Assembly (NCBI GenBank): GCA_965219705.1
Contig: OZ244789.1
Coordinates: 1,612,001-1,676,000 of the forward strand
Source: JAJECS01 sp965219705
Lineage (GTDB): Bacteria > Chloroflexota > UBA11872
DNA: 64,000 bases
Reading direction: 5' to 3'
Shown here: piece after piece, positions 49,567 to 58,316 of the stretch
Numbering within the stretch: the first letter of the stretch is position 1
How the letters are laid out: each line of letters begins with the position of its first letter
Made by a program: the position numbers and the translations under genes
The notes under the pieces: generated by a model
What the model was told of the DNA's origin: nothing
The model's input: the letters and a program-made list of their open reading frames with translations, nothing else
Database searches by the model: none

Positions 49567-50826
49567 CTAGGGAATCTCGAAGCGGCCGGTGGACTTGATC
49601 TCGCCGCCTTCGACCTGCCAGATCTCGATGGGGCCGAACACGTCGCCGTTCTCATCGAAATCCACGGCGCCCGAGGCGCCCTCGTAGTTGATCTCCTTGC
49701 CTTCGGCGATCAGCGCCAGGGCCCGCCGCATGCCTTCCACGCCGGGGCCGACCACTTCGCCTTCCGGATTGGCCACGGAGCGCAGCGCGTCGCGGATGGC
49801 GACCGAGTCCGTGGTGGTTCCCGCCTTGGCCGCCGCCAGCGCGATGAGCGCCACGGCGTCGTAGGTCTCGGCCAGGTAGGGCTCCACCGGCAAGTCCACG
49901 GCGTATGCGTCGGTGTAGGCGCTCAGGAACGCGTCCCGCTGCGGGCTATCCACCGAACCCGGCGCGGTGCCCAAGGTTCCTTCGAGGCGGTCCCAGCCGA
50001 TGGCGTCGTTCATCTCGGCGGACTTGGTGCCGTCAACGAAGAGGAACGTGTCGGCGTATCCGCCCTCCAGGGACTCACGGATATAGATCTCGGCCTGCCC
50101 CGGATAGCTGATGGCGACCAGTGCGTCGACGCCTCCTGCCGTGGCTTTGTCCAGCTCCGAGGTGAAGGTGGGCTGGGAGTCCTCGTGAGGCACCATGCCG
50201 ACGATGGTTCCGCCGAGGGCGGTGTACGTTTCCTCGAACCGCTCGGCCAAGCCCTCCCCGTAGGGGTTGTTGATGTACATCACCCCGACGGTTCTGAATC
50301 CCTGCTCCCAGGCCAGACGCCCCAACACCACGCCTTGAGCCGCGTCGGACGGAGCGGTGCGGAAGAGGAAGTCGTTGTCGTCGAGCACGGTGATGCTGGG
50401 CGCCGTGGATGCGCCGGAAATCTGCAAGCGCTCATTGGGCACGGTGACCGAGGTGGCGACCGGGATCGTCACCCCGCTGGCCAGAGCGCCTACGATGGCC
50501 ACCGCATTCTCGACATCCACCAGCGCACGAGCGGCGTCAACGCCCTGCACCGGATTCACGCCGGTGTCGCGACTGACGATAATCACCGAGTTGCCGTCGA
50601 TTCCGCCGGCGCGGTTGACGTGCTCGGCGGCCAGCGCCGCGGCGTTGCGGTGGATGGGACCAAAGAAGGAGAGCGACCCCGTGAAGGCGTTGAGCTGCCC
50701 AATGATCAGCGGCTGCGACTCCACGGGATCTGGGCCGCAGGCGGCCGCCAGGAGCGCCAGGCTTGCCACAAGAACGACCGTCGCCCGGCCAACTTTCCGC
50801 CATTGCTTCTGAATTACTTTGCGCAT
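49567..50826 (-). CDS. livK: Branched-chain amino acid/amide ABC transporter substrate-binding lipoprotein
   Basis: 419 aa from ATG at 50826. Lipoprotein signal ATVVLVASLALLAAACGPDP (lipobox LAAAC). Type I periplasmic-binding fold: IIGQLNAFTGSLSFFGPIHR, AAALAAEHVNRAGGIDGNSV, VQGVDAARALVDVENAVAIV, FRTAPSDAAQGVVLGRLAWE, VGVMYINNPYGEGLAERFEE, ALVAISYPGQAEIYI. It is convergent to livM, so it is not in the same transcript as livGFHM. Ligand (amino acid or amide/urea) unresolved. Confidence 0.9.
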   Translation of the reverse strand: MRKVIQKQWRKVGRATVVLVASLALLAAACGPDPVESQPLIIGQLNAFTGSLSFFGPIHRNAAALAAEHVNRAGGIDGNSVIIVSRDTGVNPVQGVDAARALVDVENAVAIVGALASGVTIPVATSVTVPNERLQISGASTAPSITVLDDNDFLFRTAPSDAAQGVVLGRLAWEQGFRTVGVMYINNPYGEGLAERFEETYTALGGTIVGMVPHEDSQPTFTSELDKATAGGVDALVAISYPGQAEIYIRESLEGGYADTFLFVDGTKSAEMNDAIGWDRLEGTLGTAPGSVDSPQRDAFLSAYTDAYAVDLPVEPYLAETYDAVALIALAAAKAGTTTDSVAIRDALRSVANPEGEVVGPGVEGMRRALALIAEGKEINYEGASGAVDFDENGDVFGPIEIWQVEGGEIKSTGRFEIP

Positions 50827-50894
50827 CTCACTTCTGTCCACAGCAAAGGTCGTATGAATACCGCAATCATACGCGCCTGCCGCCGCAAGTGACA

Positions 50895-51971
50895 TTGCGT
50901 GCCAGCAGGCTCCGGCGAATGGTGGCTGTCTTCCTGGGTGTGGTGCTCGTGACTGCGGCATGCGGCGGTGAGGACCCGGACGCGGCCGTGCTGACGGTCA
51001 CGGCTCGGGCCGCGCGCTCGGAGCCGGCGGCTGCGTCGACAGCCGCGCCCGTGTCGACCTCTGCCGCGTTACACACGCCCACGGTTGCCGCCGACCTCCG
51101 TCGCACGGCCGTACCGCGGGTTGAGTCGCAAGCGGTCCCCGCATCATCCGCCACACCCACGTCCCCACCGCCTCAAGCCCCGACTCGGACGCCGTCAACC
51201 ACCACTCCATCGCCCCCGCCCCCGACATCGGTGCCGACAAGCGCCGCGGCAACAGACGAGCTACCGGCCGGCGAGGCGGCCCGGGTCGTGCGCGTGATCG
51301 ATGGCGACACCCTGGCCGTCGAACTCGAGGGAGTTGAGCACACCGTGCGGCTGCTCGGCATCGACGCGCCCGAGCCCGATGACAAGGGCGGTCAGGCCGC
51401 GTTGGCCGAGCAAGCGCGTGAGGCGCTGGCGACGCTCGTCGGCGACCGTGCCGTGATCCTCATCGCGGATGTCGAGCCGCTTGACGACGGCGGGCGGTTG
51501 CTGCGGCATGTGATGCGCGCCGACATGGTGCTCTCCGTGGAACTGGCCCGGCAGGGCTGGGTGAGCGCCCGCGAGTACGCGCCGAACCTGCTGCTTCGCG
51601 ATGCGATCGCCGACGCGCAGCACGAGGCGCGCGCGGCAGCCCGCGGGCGGTGGGCGCCGCCGGTGGCGGGTCTGGACATGAAGGTCGACAAATCGGCTGA
51701 GACGGTGGTGATTGCCAACAACGGCGGCGCGCCGCTCGACCTATCCGGATGGCGACTGGTGAGTGTGCGGGGAGATCAAGCTGTCGAAATCCCGGCTGGG
51801 ACCGTTCTAAACCCCGGTGCGGTGCTGACGGTGGCGTCCGGCAGCAGCCAGGGCGACGTCGCGTTCGGCCCGAGGCACGTTTGGCACAACAAGCTCCGTG
51901 ACTCCGCCGAACTGCGGCGTCCCGATGGACGCGTCGCGCTGTACTGGGACGATCCGGCCGAGCCGGGTTAG
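50895..51971 (+). CDS. Secreted lipoprotein nuclease (SNase domain plus lamin-tail domain)
   Basis: About 358 aa from TTG at 50895 (RASRLRRMVAVFLGVVLVTA, then AC), which supplies the basic n-region of a lipoprotein signal; ATG at 50919 is the alternative. Residues about 30-130 are a low-complexity Thr/Ser/Pro/Ala linker. Residues about 133-255 are a staphylococcal nuclease-like domain: VVRVIDGDTLAVELEGVEHT, VRLLGIDAPEPDDKG, REALATLVGDRAVILIADVE, MVLSVELARQGWVSA. Residues about 260-350 form a lamin-tail-like beta-sandwich (VIANNGGAPLDLSGWRLVSV). Probably digests extracellular nucleic acid. Confidence 0.8.
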   Translation: MRASRLRRMVAVFLGVVLVTAACGGEDPDAAVLTVTARAARSEPAAASTAAPVSTSAALHTPTVAADLRRTAVPRVESQAVPASSATPTSPPPQAPTRTPSTTTPSPPPPTSVPTSAAATDELPAGEAARVVRVIDGDTLAVELEGVEHTVRLLGIDAPEPDDKGGQAALAEQAREALATLVGDRAVILIADVEPLDDGGRLLRHVMRADMVLSVELARQGWVSAREYAPNLLLRDAIADAQHEARAAARGRWAPPVAGLDMKVDKSAETVVIANNGGAPLDLSGWRLVSVRGDQAVEIPAGTVLNPGAVLTVASGSSQGDVAFGPRHVWHNKLRDSAELRRPDGRVALYWDDPAEPG

Positions 51972-51996
51972 GCGGGCGCCGCGAGCCGACGCAGCC

Positions 51997-54900
51997 TCAT
52001 CCCCGGCTTCCCGCCGCCACCGCCCGCCGGGCGGTGCGCTCTCGGGCGGCGGCGCGCTTGGCCGCGCGCTCGGCGTCAATCTGGGCCTCCGTGCTCGTGT
52101 CGACCTGTGGCGGATAGGGCACCACCTGCCAAAACGCGGGCAGCGATTGGTCCCACCGGTCCAGCAGCGCCTGGCCGAGGCGGCTCTGCGTTTCCGCCAC
52201 GTGCCGGGTGATGACATCCCGCAACAGATTCACGCTTGCCTCGTCCGCAACGCGTCTGACCGTGACCAGCTCGTGGTTCACGCGCGAGGGAAACGTTCCC
52301 GTGGGGTCGTAGGCAAACGCCTGTCCGGCCGACATGCCCGCCGCGAAATTTCGACCCACGGGACCGAGAATCACCACCACGCCGCTGGTCATGTACTCGC
52401 ATCCGTGGTCGCCGATGCCTTCGACGACGGCGGTGGCGCCGCTGTTGCGCACGGCAAAGCGTTCGCCGGCGCGACCGGCTAGGTACAGCTCGCCCGCCGT
52501 GGCGCCGTAGAGACAGGTGTTGCCGGCGATGACATTGTCCGCGGCCGTAAATCGCGCCTCCGCCGGCGGCTGGACGGACACGACCGCTCCGCCAAGCCCT
52601 TTCGCCACGTAGTCGTTCGCCTCGCCGACGAGGCGCAGCCGCAGCCCGTGAATGCCGAACGCGCCAAAGCTCTGACCGGCCGTGCCGGTGAAGTCAAAGT
52701 TGATCGTGCCCGGCGGCAAGCCGGCGGGCGATATGCGATGCGCGATCTCGCCGCTCAGGCGCGTGCCCACGGCGCGGCGGTCGTTCGTGAGCTGGTAGTG
52801 CCCCCGCACGGGTTCGCCGTCGTCAAGCGCGGGCCGCGCGGCTTCGACCAGGCTCACGTCCAGTGACGGATTCCCTGGGCGGTCGTTGCGCGCCACCTCT
52901 CGGATTCGCGGCGAGCGCCCGGTCTCGTCAGCCCGAGCCAGAATGCTCCCCAGGTGCATGGCGGCTGCCCGCGCGACGCGCTTGTCCGGGTCCGGCTCCA
53001 GCAACTCCACCCGGCCCACGATGTCGTCAAGCCGGCGCGCGCCGAGCCTTGCCAGGATCGCGCGCACGCCGCGGGCCAGGTGCAAGAAGTACCGCTCGAT
53101 GTAGACGGGCTCGCCGGTGAAGCGTGCGCGCAGGTCCTCCCGCTGCGTAGCCACGCCGACGGGACATGTATTGAGGTGGCATTGGCGCGCCATGATGCAG
53201 CCCACCGCGATGGCCGCCATGGTGCCGAAGCCGAATTCCTCCGCGCCCAACAGGGCGGCGATCACCACGTCGCGCGGCGACTTCAGGCCGCCGTCGGTGC
53301 GCACGCGAATGCGATCCCGCAGGCCATTGCGCACCAGAATGCGCTGGGTTTCGCTCAGACCGATTTCCCACGGAACGCCGGCGTTCTTAATTGAGCTGAG
53401 CGGTGAGGCCCCGGTGCCGCCGTCGTGTCCGCTGATGAGCACGTAGTCCGCATAGGCCTTGGCCACGCCCGCCGCGATGGTCCCCACCCCCGACTCCGCG
53501 ACGAGCTTCACGCCCACCGCCGCCCGCGGGTTGACCTCCTTGAGGTCGTAGATGAGCTGCGAGAGGTCCTCGATGCTGTAGATGTCGTGGTGCGGCGGCG
53601 GCGAAATGAGCGGGATGCCCGGCACTGTGAAGCGCAGGCCGGCGATGTAGTCCGTGACCTTCCTGGCCGGGATCTGACCGCCCTCGCCGGGCTTGGAGCC
53701 TTGGGCCATCTTGATTTCGAGCTGCTCGGCCATGGCGAGGTACTGCGGCGTGACCCCGAATCTCGCCGACGCGACTTGCTTGATCCGGCTATCGGGCCAA
53801 TCGCCCGAGGCATCGGGCGCGTACCACGTGGCGTCCTCACCGCCTTCGCCGGTGTTGCTGCGGGCGCCGATGCGGTTCATGCCCTTGCTGATGGTGCTGT
53901 GCGCCTCCGGACTCAGCGCGCCGATCGACATGGCCGTCGTGCAAAACCGCGGCAACAGCGACTCCACGGACTCCACCTCGACGAGGGGAACGGGCGGGCC
54001 GACGGCCCGGAACCGCAGCAGATCGCGAATCGCATACGGCTCGCGATCGTCTACGGCGCGGTCGAACGCCTCGAAATCGGCCGGATCGTCCGTTTGCACC
54101 GCGCGCTGCAAGGTCTTGACCAACGTGGGGTTCGCCGCGTGGAATTCGCCGTTTCTGCGGTATCGCACCCAGCCGGTATCGGGCAGACGGTCCGCGGTCT
54201 GGCCGAACGCCGCCGCGTGTCTGGCCAGCACGTCTTCCGCGAGCTGAAACGCGCCGACCCCGCCGACGGTCGACGGCGTGCCCGGCAGACAGCGCTCGAC
54301 CAACTCCGACGCGAGGCCGACCGCTTCGAAGATCTGAGCGCCGTGATAGCTGCTCAACGTGGATATGCCCATCTTCGACATCACTTTGAGGATGCCGGCT
54401 TCGGCAGTCGCCACGAAGTTGTCCTCGCAGGACTGAGCCGCGTGGCCGTTCGCGGAGGCGAGCGCATTGGCGCTCTGCAGGGCCAGCCAGGGGCAGACGG
54501 CGCTGGCGCCATAGCCGAGCAGCGCACAGAAATGATGCACGTCCCACACTTGCCCGCTGGCGACGATGATGTCGGCACGCATGCGGCGTCCCGCCGCAAT
54601 CAGGGCGTGATGGACGGCGCCGACTGCCAGCAGGACGGGAATGGGCGCGCGGTCCGGGCTGACAGCCTCGTCGGTCAGGATCAGCAAGTGAGCGCCTTGT
54701 TCCACGGCTGCTACCGCGTCGCGGCAGACCCGGTCGATCGCGCCGGTCAGCGTTCCGGGGCCTTCGTCCGCCGGAAACGTGGCGTCCACGCGGGCGGTGC
54801 GGAAGGCCGGATCGGTGAGCGACTCGATGGCCGCGAGGTCGCTCCTTCTGACGACCGGTGAGCGTAGGTGAACCAGGTGCGCCGCCTCGGGCACCTCATT

Positions 54901-56592
54901 GAGAAGACTGGCGCGGGGCCCCATGCGCACGTCGAGCGACATGACGAGCGACTCGCGCAGCGGATCGATTGGCGGGTTCGTTACCTGCGCGAAGCGCTGC
55001 TTCACATAGCCGAAGACACTCGGGCCCATCCCCGACAGCACGGCGAGCGGTGCGTCGTTGCCCATCGAGAAGACGGGGTCGAGGCCGTCGCGCGCCATGG
55101 GCTCGAGGATGTGGGTGACGTCCTCGCGCGTGAATCCATTCGCTTGCTGGTACTGCGTGAGCGTGCCGTTCGACAGGACCGCCGCCGCGCCGTTGCCGTC
55201 GGACGCGCCGTGCGCGGTCGTGATCGGCTCGAGGTCGAGGAGGTGCTGGGCCAGCCAGTCTCCGTAGGGCGCCTGGGCCGCGACGCTTTGCTTGGCTTCG
55301 TCGTCGTGCAGGAGCCGTCCACGCTCCGTGTCGACGGCGATGATTTGGCCGGGGCCGAGCCGGCCCTTCTCCACCACGCGCGCGGCGTCGATGTCCAGCA
55401 CGCCAACTTCCGATGCCACGCAAATCGTCCCGTCGTCCGTGATCACGTAGCGCGACGGGCGCAGGCCGTTGCGGTCCAGGGCCGCGCAGACCCAGCGTCC
55501 GTCGCTGTAGGCCAGCCCCGCGGGCCCGTCCCAGGGCTCGGTCAGACAGGTGTGATAGTTGTAGAAGTCCCGCAGCGCTTGGGGCATCTCGTCCATGTGC
55601 TCCCATGCTTCGGGGACGAGCATCATGCCGGCGTGAATGATCGACCGGCCGCCGGCGACCAGGAATTCCAGCGTGTGGTCAAGGCTGTAGGAGTCGGACC
55701 CTCGGTCGTCGGTCACCGGCAGGAGCGTGGGTAGGTCGCGCCCCCAGCGATCGCTGGTCAGCTCTGCCGCCCGCGCGGCCAGCCAATTGCGGTTGCCGTC
55801 AAGGGTGTTGATCTCGCCGTTGTGCGCCAGCATGCGGAACGGCTGAGCCAGCTGCCAGGTCGGGTGGGTGTTGGTGCTGTAGCGCTGATGGAACACGGCC
55901 AGCGCCGACGCGAATCGCGGGTCGCTGAGATCCGGGTAGAAGTGCCCCAGCTCGGCGCCGACGACCAGCCCCTTGTAGACGATCGTCCGTGACGACATGG
56001 ACACGACGTAGTTGGTTTCAAGCGCTTCGCGCGCCGCGCGGCCCGTCAAGTCGCGCCGGGCGAGGTAGAGCCGGCGCTCATACTCATCGGCGGATGGAAT
56101 CGTGGAGCCTCGCACGAGCAAGGCCTGCTGGATGTCCGGCCTGGACGCGTAGGCCCCCGCGCCGAGCACGGAGTTGTCGACCGGCACCTTCCGCCAGCCG
56201 ACGACCCGGATCCCACGGTCGCCGCAGATTTCTTCTGCCAGGGTGCGGAATCGCCGCGCGTCGTGCGGGCTGCGGTTGTCGAGGAACACCATCGCCACCG
56301 CAATGTCCGCCGGATCGACGGCGCGCTCGCCGAAGCTTCGGATGTGGGCGGCGAAGAACTCCCGGGGGAGCTGCGTGAGCACGCCGGCTCCGTCGCCTGT
56401 CTTGCGATCCGCGGCGATGGCGCCGCGGTGCCCGAGGCGGGAGACGGCCTGCACCGCTTGCTGCACGGTGCGATGGGTCGGCCGGCCCTGAATGTCGGCG
56501 ATGAAGCCGACGCCGCAGGCGTCGCGCTCGGTCCATGGGCCTGGCGGCCGCGGGGTGCGGTCGCCAGTGGTGAGGAGTCCCGTCGGGTGCAT
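51997..56592 (-). CDS. gltB: Glutamate synthase large subunit
   Basis: 1531-aa GltB/Glu-synthase: glutamine plus 2-oxoglutarate to two glutamates. A propeptide of about 25 residues precedes the class II amidotransferase nucleophile Cys26 (ERDACGVGFIADIQG). Central and FMN domains: AMSIGALSPEAHSTISKGMN, RIGARSNTGEGGEDATWYAP, IKQVASARFGVTPQYLAMAE, DGGLKSPRDVVIAALLGAEE. Cysteines of the 3Fe-4S cluster are in CIMARQCHLNTCPVGVATQ (Cx5Cx4C, about 1132-1143). The C-terminal beta-helix has repeated Gly. No gltD is adjacent, so the electron donor (NADPH subunit or ferredoxin) is encoded elsewhere. Confidence 0.95.
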   Translation of the reverse strand: MHPTGLLTTGDRTPRPPGPWTERDACGVGFIADIQGRPTHRTVQQAVQAVSRLGHRGAIAADRKTGDGAGVLTQLPREFFAAHIRSFGERAVDPADIAVAMVFLDNRSPHDARRFRTLAEEICGDRGIRVVGWRKVPVDNSVLGAGAYASRPDIQQALLVRGSTIPSADEYERRLYLARRDLTGRAAREALETNYVVSMSSRTIVYKGLVVGAELGHFYPDLSDPRFASALAVFHQRYSTNTHPTWQLAQPFRMLAHNGEINTLDGNRNWLAARAAELTSDRWGRDLPTLLPVTDDRGSDSYSLDHTLEFLVAGGRSIIHAGMMLVPEAWEHMDEMPQALRDFYNYHTCLTEPWDGPAGLAYSDGRWVCAALDRNGLRPSRYVITDDGTICVASEVGVLDIDAARVVEKGRLGPGQIIAVDTERGRLLHDDEAKQSVAAQAPYGDWLAQHLLDLEPITTAHGASDGNGAAAVLSNGTLTQYQQANGFTREDVTHILEPMARDGLDPVFSMGNDAPLAVLSGMGPSVFGYVKQRFAQVTNPPIDPLRESLVMSLDVRMGPRASLLNEVPEAAHLVHLRSPVVRRSDLAAIESLTDPAFRTARVDATFPADEGPGTLTGAIDRVCRDAVAAVEQGAHLLILTDEAVSPDRAPIPVLLAVGAVHHALIAAGRRMRADIIVASGQVWDVHHFCALLGYGASAVCPWLALQSANALASANGHAAQSCEDNFVATAEAGILKVMSKMGISTLSSYHGAQIFEAVGLASELVERCLPGTPSTVGGVGAFQLAEDVLARHAAAFGQTADRLPDTGWVRYRRNGEFHAANPTLVKTLQRAVQTDDPADFEAFDRAVDDREPYAIRDLLRFRAVGPPVPLVEVESVESLLPRFCTTAMSIGALSPEAHSTISKGMNRIGARSNTGEGGEDATWYAPDASGDWPDSRIKQVASARFGVTPQYLAMAEQLEIKMAQGSKPGEGGQIPARKVTDYIAGLRFTVPGIPLISPPPHHDIYSIEDLSQLIYDLKEVNPRAAVGVKLVAESGVGTIAAGVAKAYADYVLISGHDGGTGASPLSSIKNAGVPWEIGLSETQRILVRNGLRDRIRVRTDGGLKSPRDVVIAALLGAEEFGFGTMAAIAVGCIMARQCHLNTCPVGVATQREDLRARFTGEPVYIERYFLHLARGVRAILARLGARRLDDIVGRVELLEPDPDKRVARAAAMHLGSILARADETGRSPRIREVARNDRPGNPSLDVSLVEAARPALDDGEPVRGHYQLTNDRRAVGTRLSGEIAHRISPAGLPPGTINFDFTGTAGQSFGAFGIHGLRLRLVGEANDYVAKGLGGAVVSVQPPAEARFTAADNVIAGNTCLYGATAGELYLAGRAGERFAVRNSGATAVVEGIGDHGCEYMTSGVVVILGPVGRNFAAGMSAGQAFAYDPTGTFPSRVNHELVTVRRVADEASVNLLRDVITRHVAETQSRLGQALLDRWDQSLPAFWQVVPYPPQVDTSTEAQIDAERAAKRAAARERTARRAVAAGSRG

Positions 56593-56704
56593 GACGCTGG
56601 GGCTAGGGTCAGCTAGTGCGATGGCGCGGGCCGGGCAGGAGCATGGGTCGAGGCATATGCAACGATCCCTCCTGCCGGTGCATCAATGTCACGGTGATCG
56701 CCCA

Positions 56705-56736
56705 CCCAGTCCCCGCCTGACACAATTCGGACTGGG
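56705..56736. promoter_or_regulatory. Inverted repeat upstream of gltB
   Basis: CCCAGTCC (56705-56712) and GGACTGGG (56729-56736), 8-bp arms with a 16-nt loop, in the 293-nt divergent gap between gltB and the small membrane protein gene. It could be an operator or leader hairpin. No clear promoter was identified in this gap. Confidence 0.4.
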
Positions 56737-56885
56737 CGGACAGCCCTACGGCTGCGCGGCGCCAGGGCATACAACGTCCGCCACGTTAGGCCCATCGTAC
56801 CGCAGCGACGATGCCTAGCTGCGAGCAAGATCGCCACTGGGACCCTGTAGTAGCATCGCCAACGGCGTAAGTCCCGGTTTCAACT

Positions 56886-57224
56886 GTGTTTCGCACGCTC
56901 TTGATCATCGCCATCGTCACCACGGTGCCGCTGCTCATCTACGGCGGCCTGCGGCGGCGGCTGGCCTACACCATCTCCGTCACCCTGACCGTCTATCTCA
57001 TCCTGATCGGCGTCCGGTACCTCCACGGGTTCATCTTTTTCCGCGAGGAGCTGTCGAACGTCATCGGCGTCGTCGCAGTGATGGCGCTGGTCGGGGTTGC
57101 CGGTTACGCCGCCGTGCGCTATTACAGCGACCGCGCGGTAGCGCGGAAGCTCGAGGAACGGCGGCTACGGCCCGAGGCGCACCGAACGCTCGTCGATACC
57201 TTGCGGCGGAAACTGAAAAAGTGA
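56886..57224 (+). CDS. Small membrane protein of unknown function
   Basis: 112 aa from GTG at 56886. Three hydrophobic helices (FRTLLIIAIVTTVPLLIYGG, LAYTISVTLTVYLILIGVRY, NVIGVVAVMALVGVAGYAAV) and a basic cytoplasmic tail ending RRKLKK. No recognised domain. It is followed 43 nt later by another small gene in the same direction. Confidence 0.65.
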   Translation: MFRTLLIIAIVTTVPLLIYGGLRRRLAYTISVTLTVYLILIGVRYLHGFIFFREELSNVIGVVAVMALVGVAGYAAVRYYSDRAVARKLEERRLRPEAHRTLVDTLRRKLKK

Positions 57225-57267
57225 CGGCCGGAGATACCGATTCCGCCGTCGATATGAGGAGAAGAAC

Positions 57268-57510
57268 GTGGCGCTGACCATCAACGAGACGCCGGTGCAC
57301 TGGGACGATGTCGCCCCGCCGGGGCGCCTGCCGCCGTGGATGGAAATCGTCTGGATCGGGGTGCCGCGCTACTCCCGGCGGTTGTGGTTTCTCTCGAAGA
57401 CGGGAGCGAGCTGGCAGCAGCGGCAGCGCGAGGACATCGTGCGCAAGGGGCGAGCGATCCTGCTCGCAGAGCGTGACGCCACGGCCGACGTGGTCGTCGG
57501 TGACGCCTAG
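57268..57510 (+). CDS. Small hypothetical protein
   Basis: 80 aa from GTG at 57268 (GGAG upstream). Soluble, Trp/Arg-rich: WDDVAPPGRLPPWMEIVWIG, VPRYSRRLWFLSKTGASWQQ, RQREDIVRKGRAILLAERD. I do not recognise the family. It ends 8 nt before the SDR gene, so the two are likely co-transcribed. Confidence 0.6.
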   Translation: MALTINETPVHWDDVAPPGRLPPWMEIVWIGVPRYSRRLWFLSKTGASWQQRQREDIVRKGRAILLAERDATADVVVGDA

Positions 57511-57518
57511 CGGCCGAC

Positions 57519-58301
57519 GTGGACCTGCAACTCAAGGGGCTGGCCGCCGCCGTCACCGGCGGCAGTGAGGGCATCGGCCGGGCGGTCGCGGAGACGCTGG
57601 CCGCCGAGGGTTGCGACGTTGCCATCGGCGCGCGGCGCCCAGGCCCGCTGCAGCTGGCGGCCGAGGAGATTCGGGCGGCCACCGGACGCCGCGTCGAGCC
57701 GCTGCCGCTCGACGTGACCGATGCCGAGCAGGCTCGCGAGTTCGTGGAAACCGCGGCGCAGCGCCTCGGGCGCCTGGACATCCTTGTCAACAACGCCGGC
57801 ACGTCGAGCGCCGCGCCGTTCGAAGAGGTCGATGACGCGACCTGGGAAGCTGATGTGCAGCTCAAGGTCTACGGCGCGATCCGCTGCACCCGCGCGGCTA
57901 TCCCCTATCTGCGGGCCGCGGGCGGCGGCGCGATCATCAACATCACGACCGTTGGCGGCAAGCAGCCGGGCGCCGCGTCGGTGCCCACCTCGGTGAGCCG
58001 CGCGGCCGGCATCGGGCTCACCAAGGCGCTGTCCAAGGACCTCGCCGCCGACCGCATTCGCGTGAACACCGTGATGCTGGGGTCCATCCGAAGCATGCAG
58101 TGGGAGCGCCGCTGGCGCCGCGGAGCGGCCGGAGAGTCGCTCGAGGACTACTACGCCAGGCTGGGCGCCGACGTGCCGCTCGGGCGGATCGGGCGCGCCG
58201 AAGAGGTTGCCGACCTGGTGGCGTTTCTCGTCTCGCCGCGGGCGGCGTACATCACGGGCACGGCCGTGGCCATCGACGGCGGCGACGGTGACGTCATCTA
58301 G
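57519..58301 (+). CDS. Short-chain dehydrogenase/reductase-like protein lacking the YxxxK dyad
   Basis: 260-aa Rossmann protein. Cofactor loop AAVTGGSEGIGRAVAETLAA (TGxxxGIG), LDILVNNAGTSSAAP (NNAG), IINITTVGG, and the C-terminal VADLVAFLVSPRAAYITGTA with VAIDGGDG. Where SDRs have YSASK, this protein reads TSVSR, so both the catalytic Tyr and Lys appear replaced. The cofactor fold is intact, so it may bind NAD(P) without classic oxidoreductase activity or use another mechanism. GTG start at 57519. Confidence 0.8.
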   Translation: MDLQLKGLAAAVTGGSEGIGRAVAETLAAEGCDVAIGARRPGPLQLAAEEIRAATGRRVEPLPLDVTDAEQAREFVETAAQRLGRLDILVNNAGTSSAAPFEEVDDATWEADVQLKVYGAIRCTRAAIPYLRAAGGGAIINITTVGGKQPGAASVPTSVSRAAGIGLTKALSKDLAADRIRVNTVMLGSIRSMQWERRWRRGAAGESLEDYYARLGADVPLGRIGRAEEVADLVAFLVSPRAAYITGTAVAIDGGDGDVI

Positions 58302-58316
58302 CTGACGGTCTGCGCG

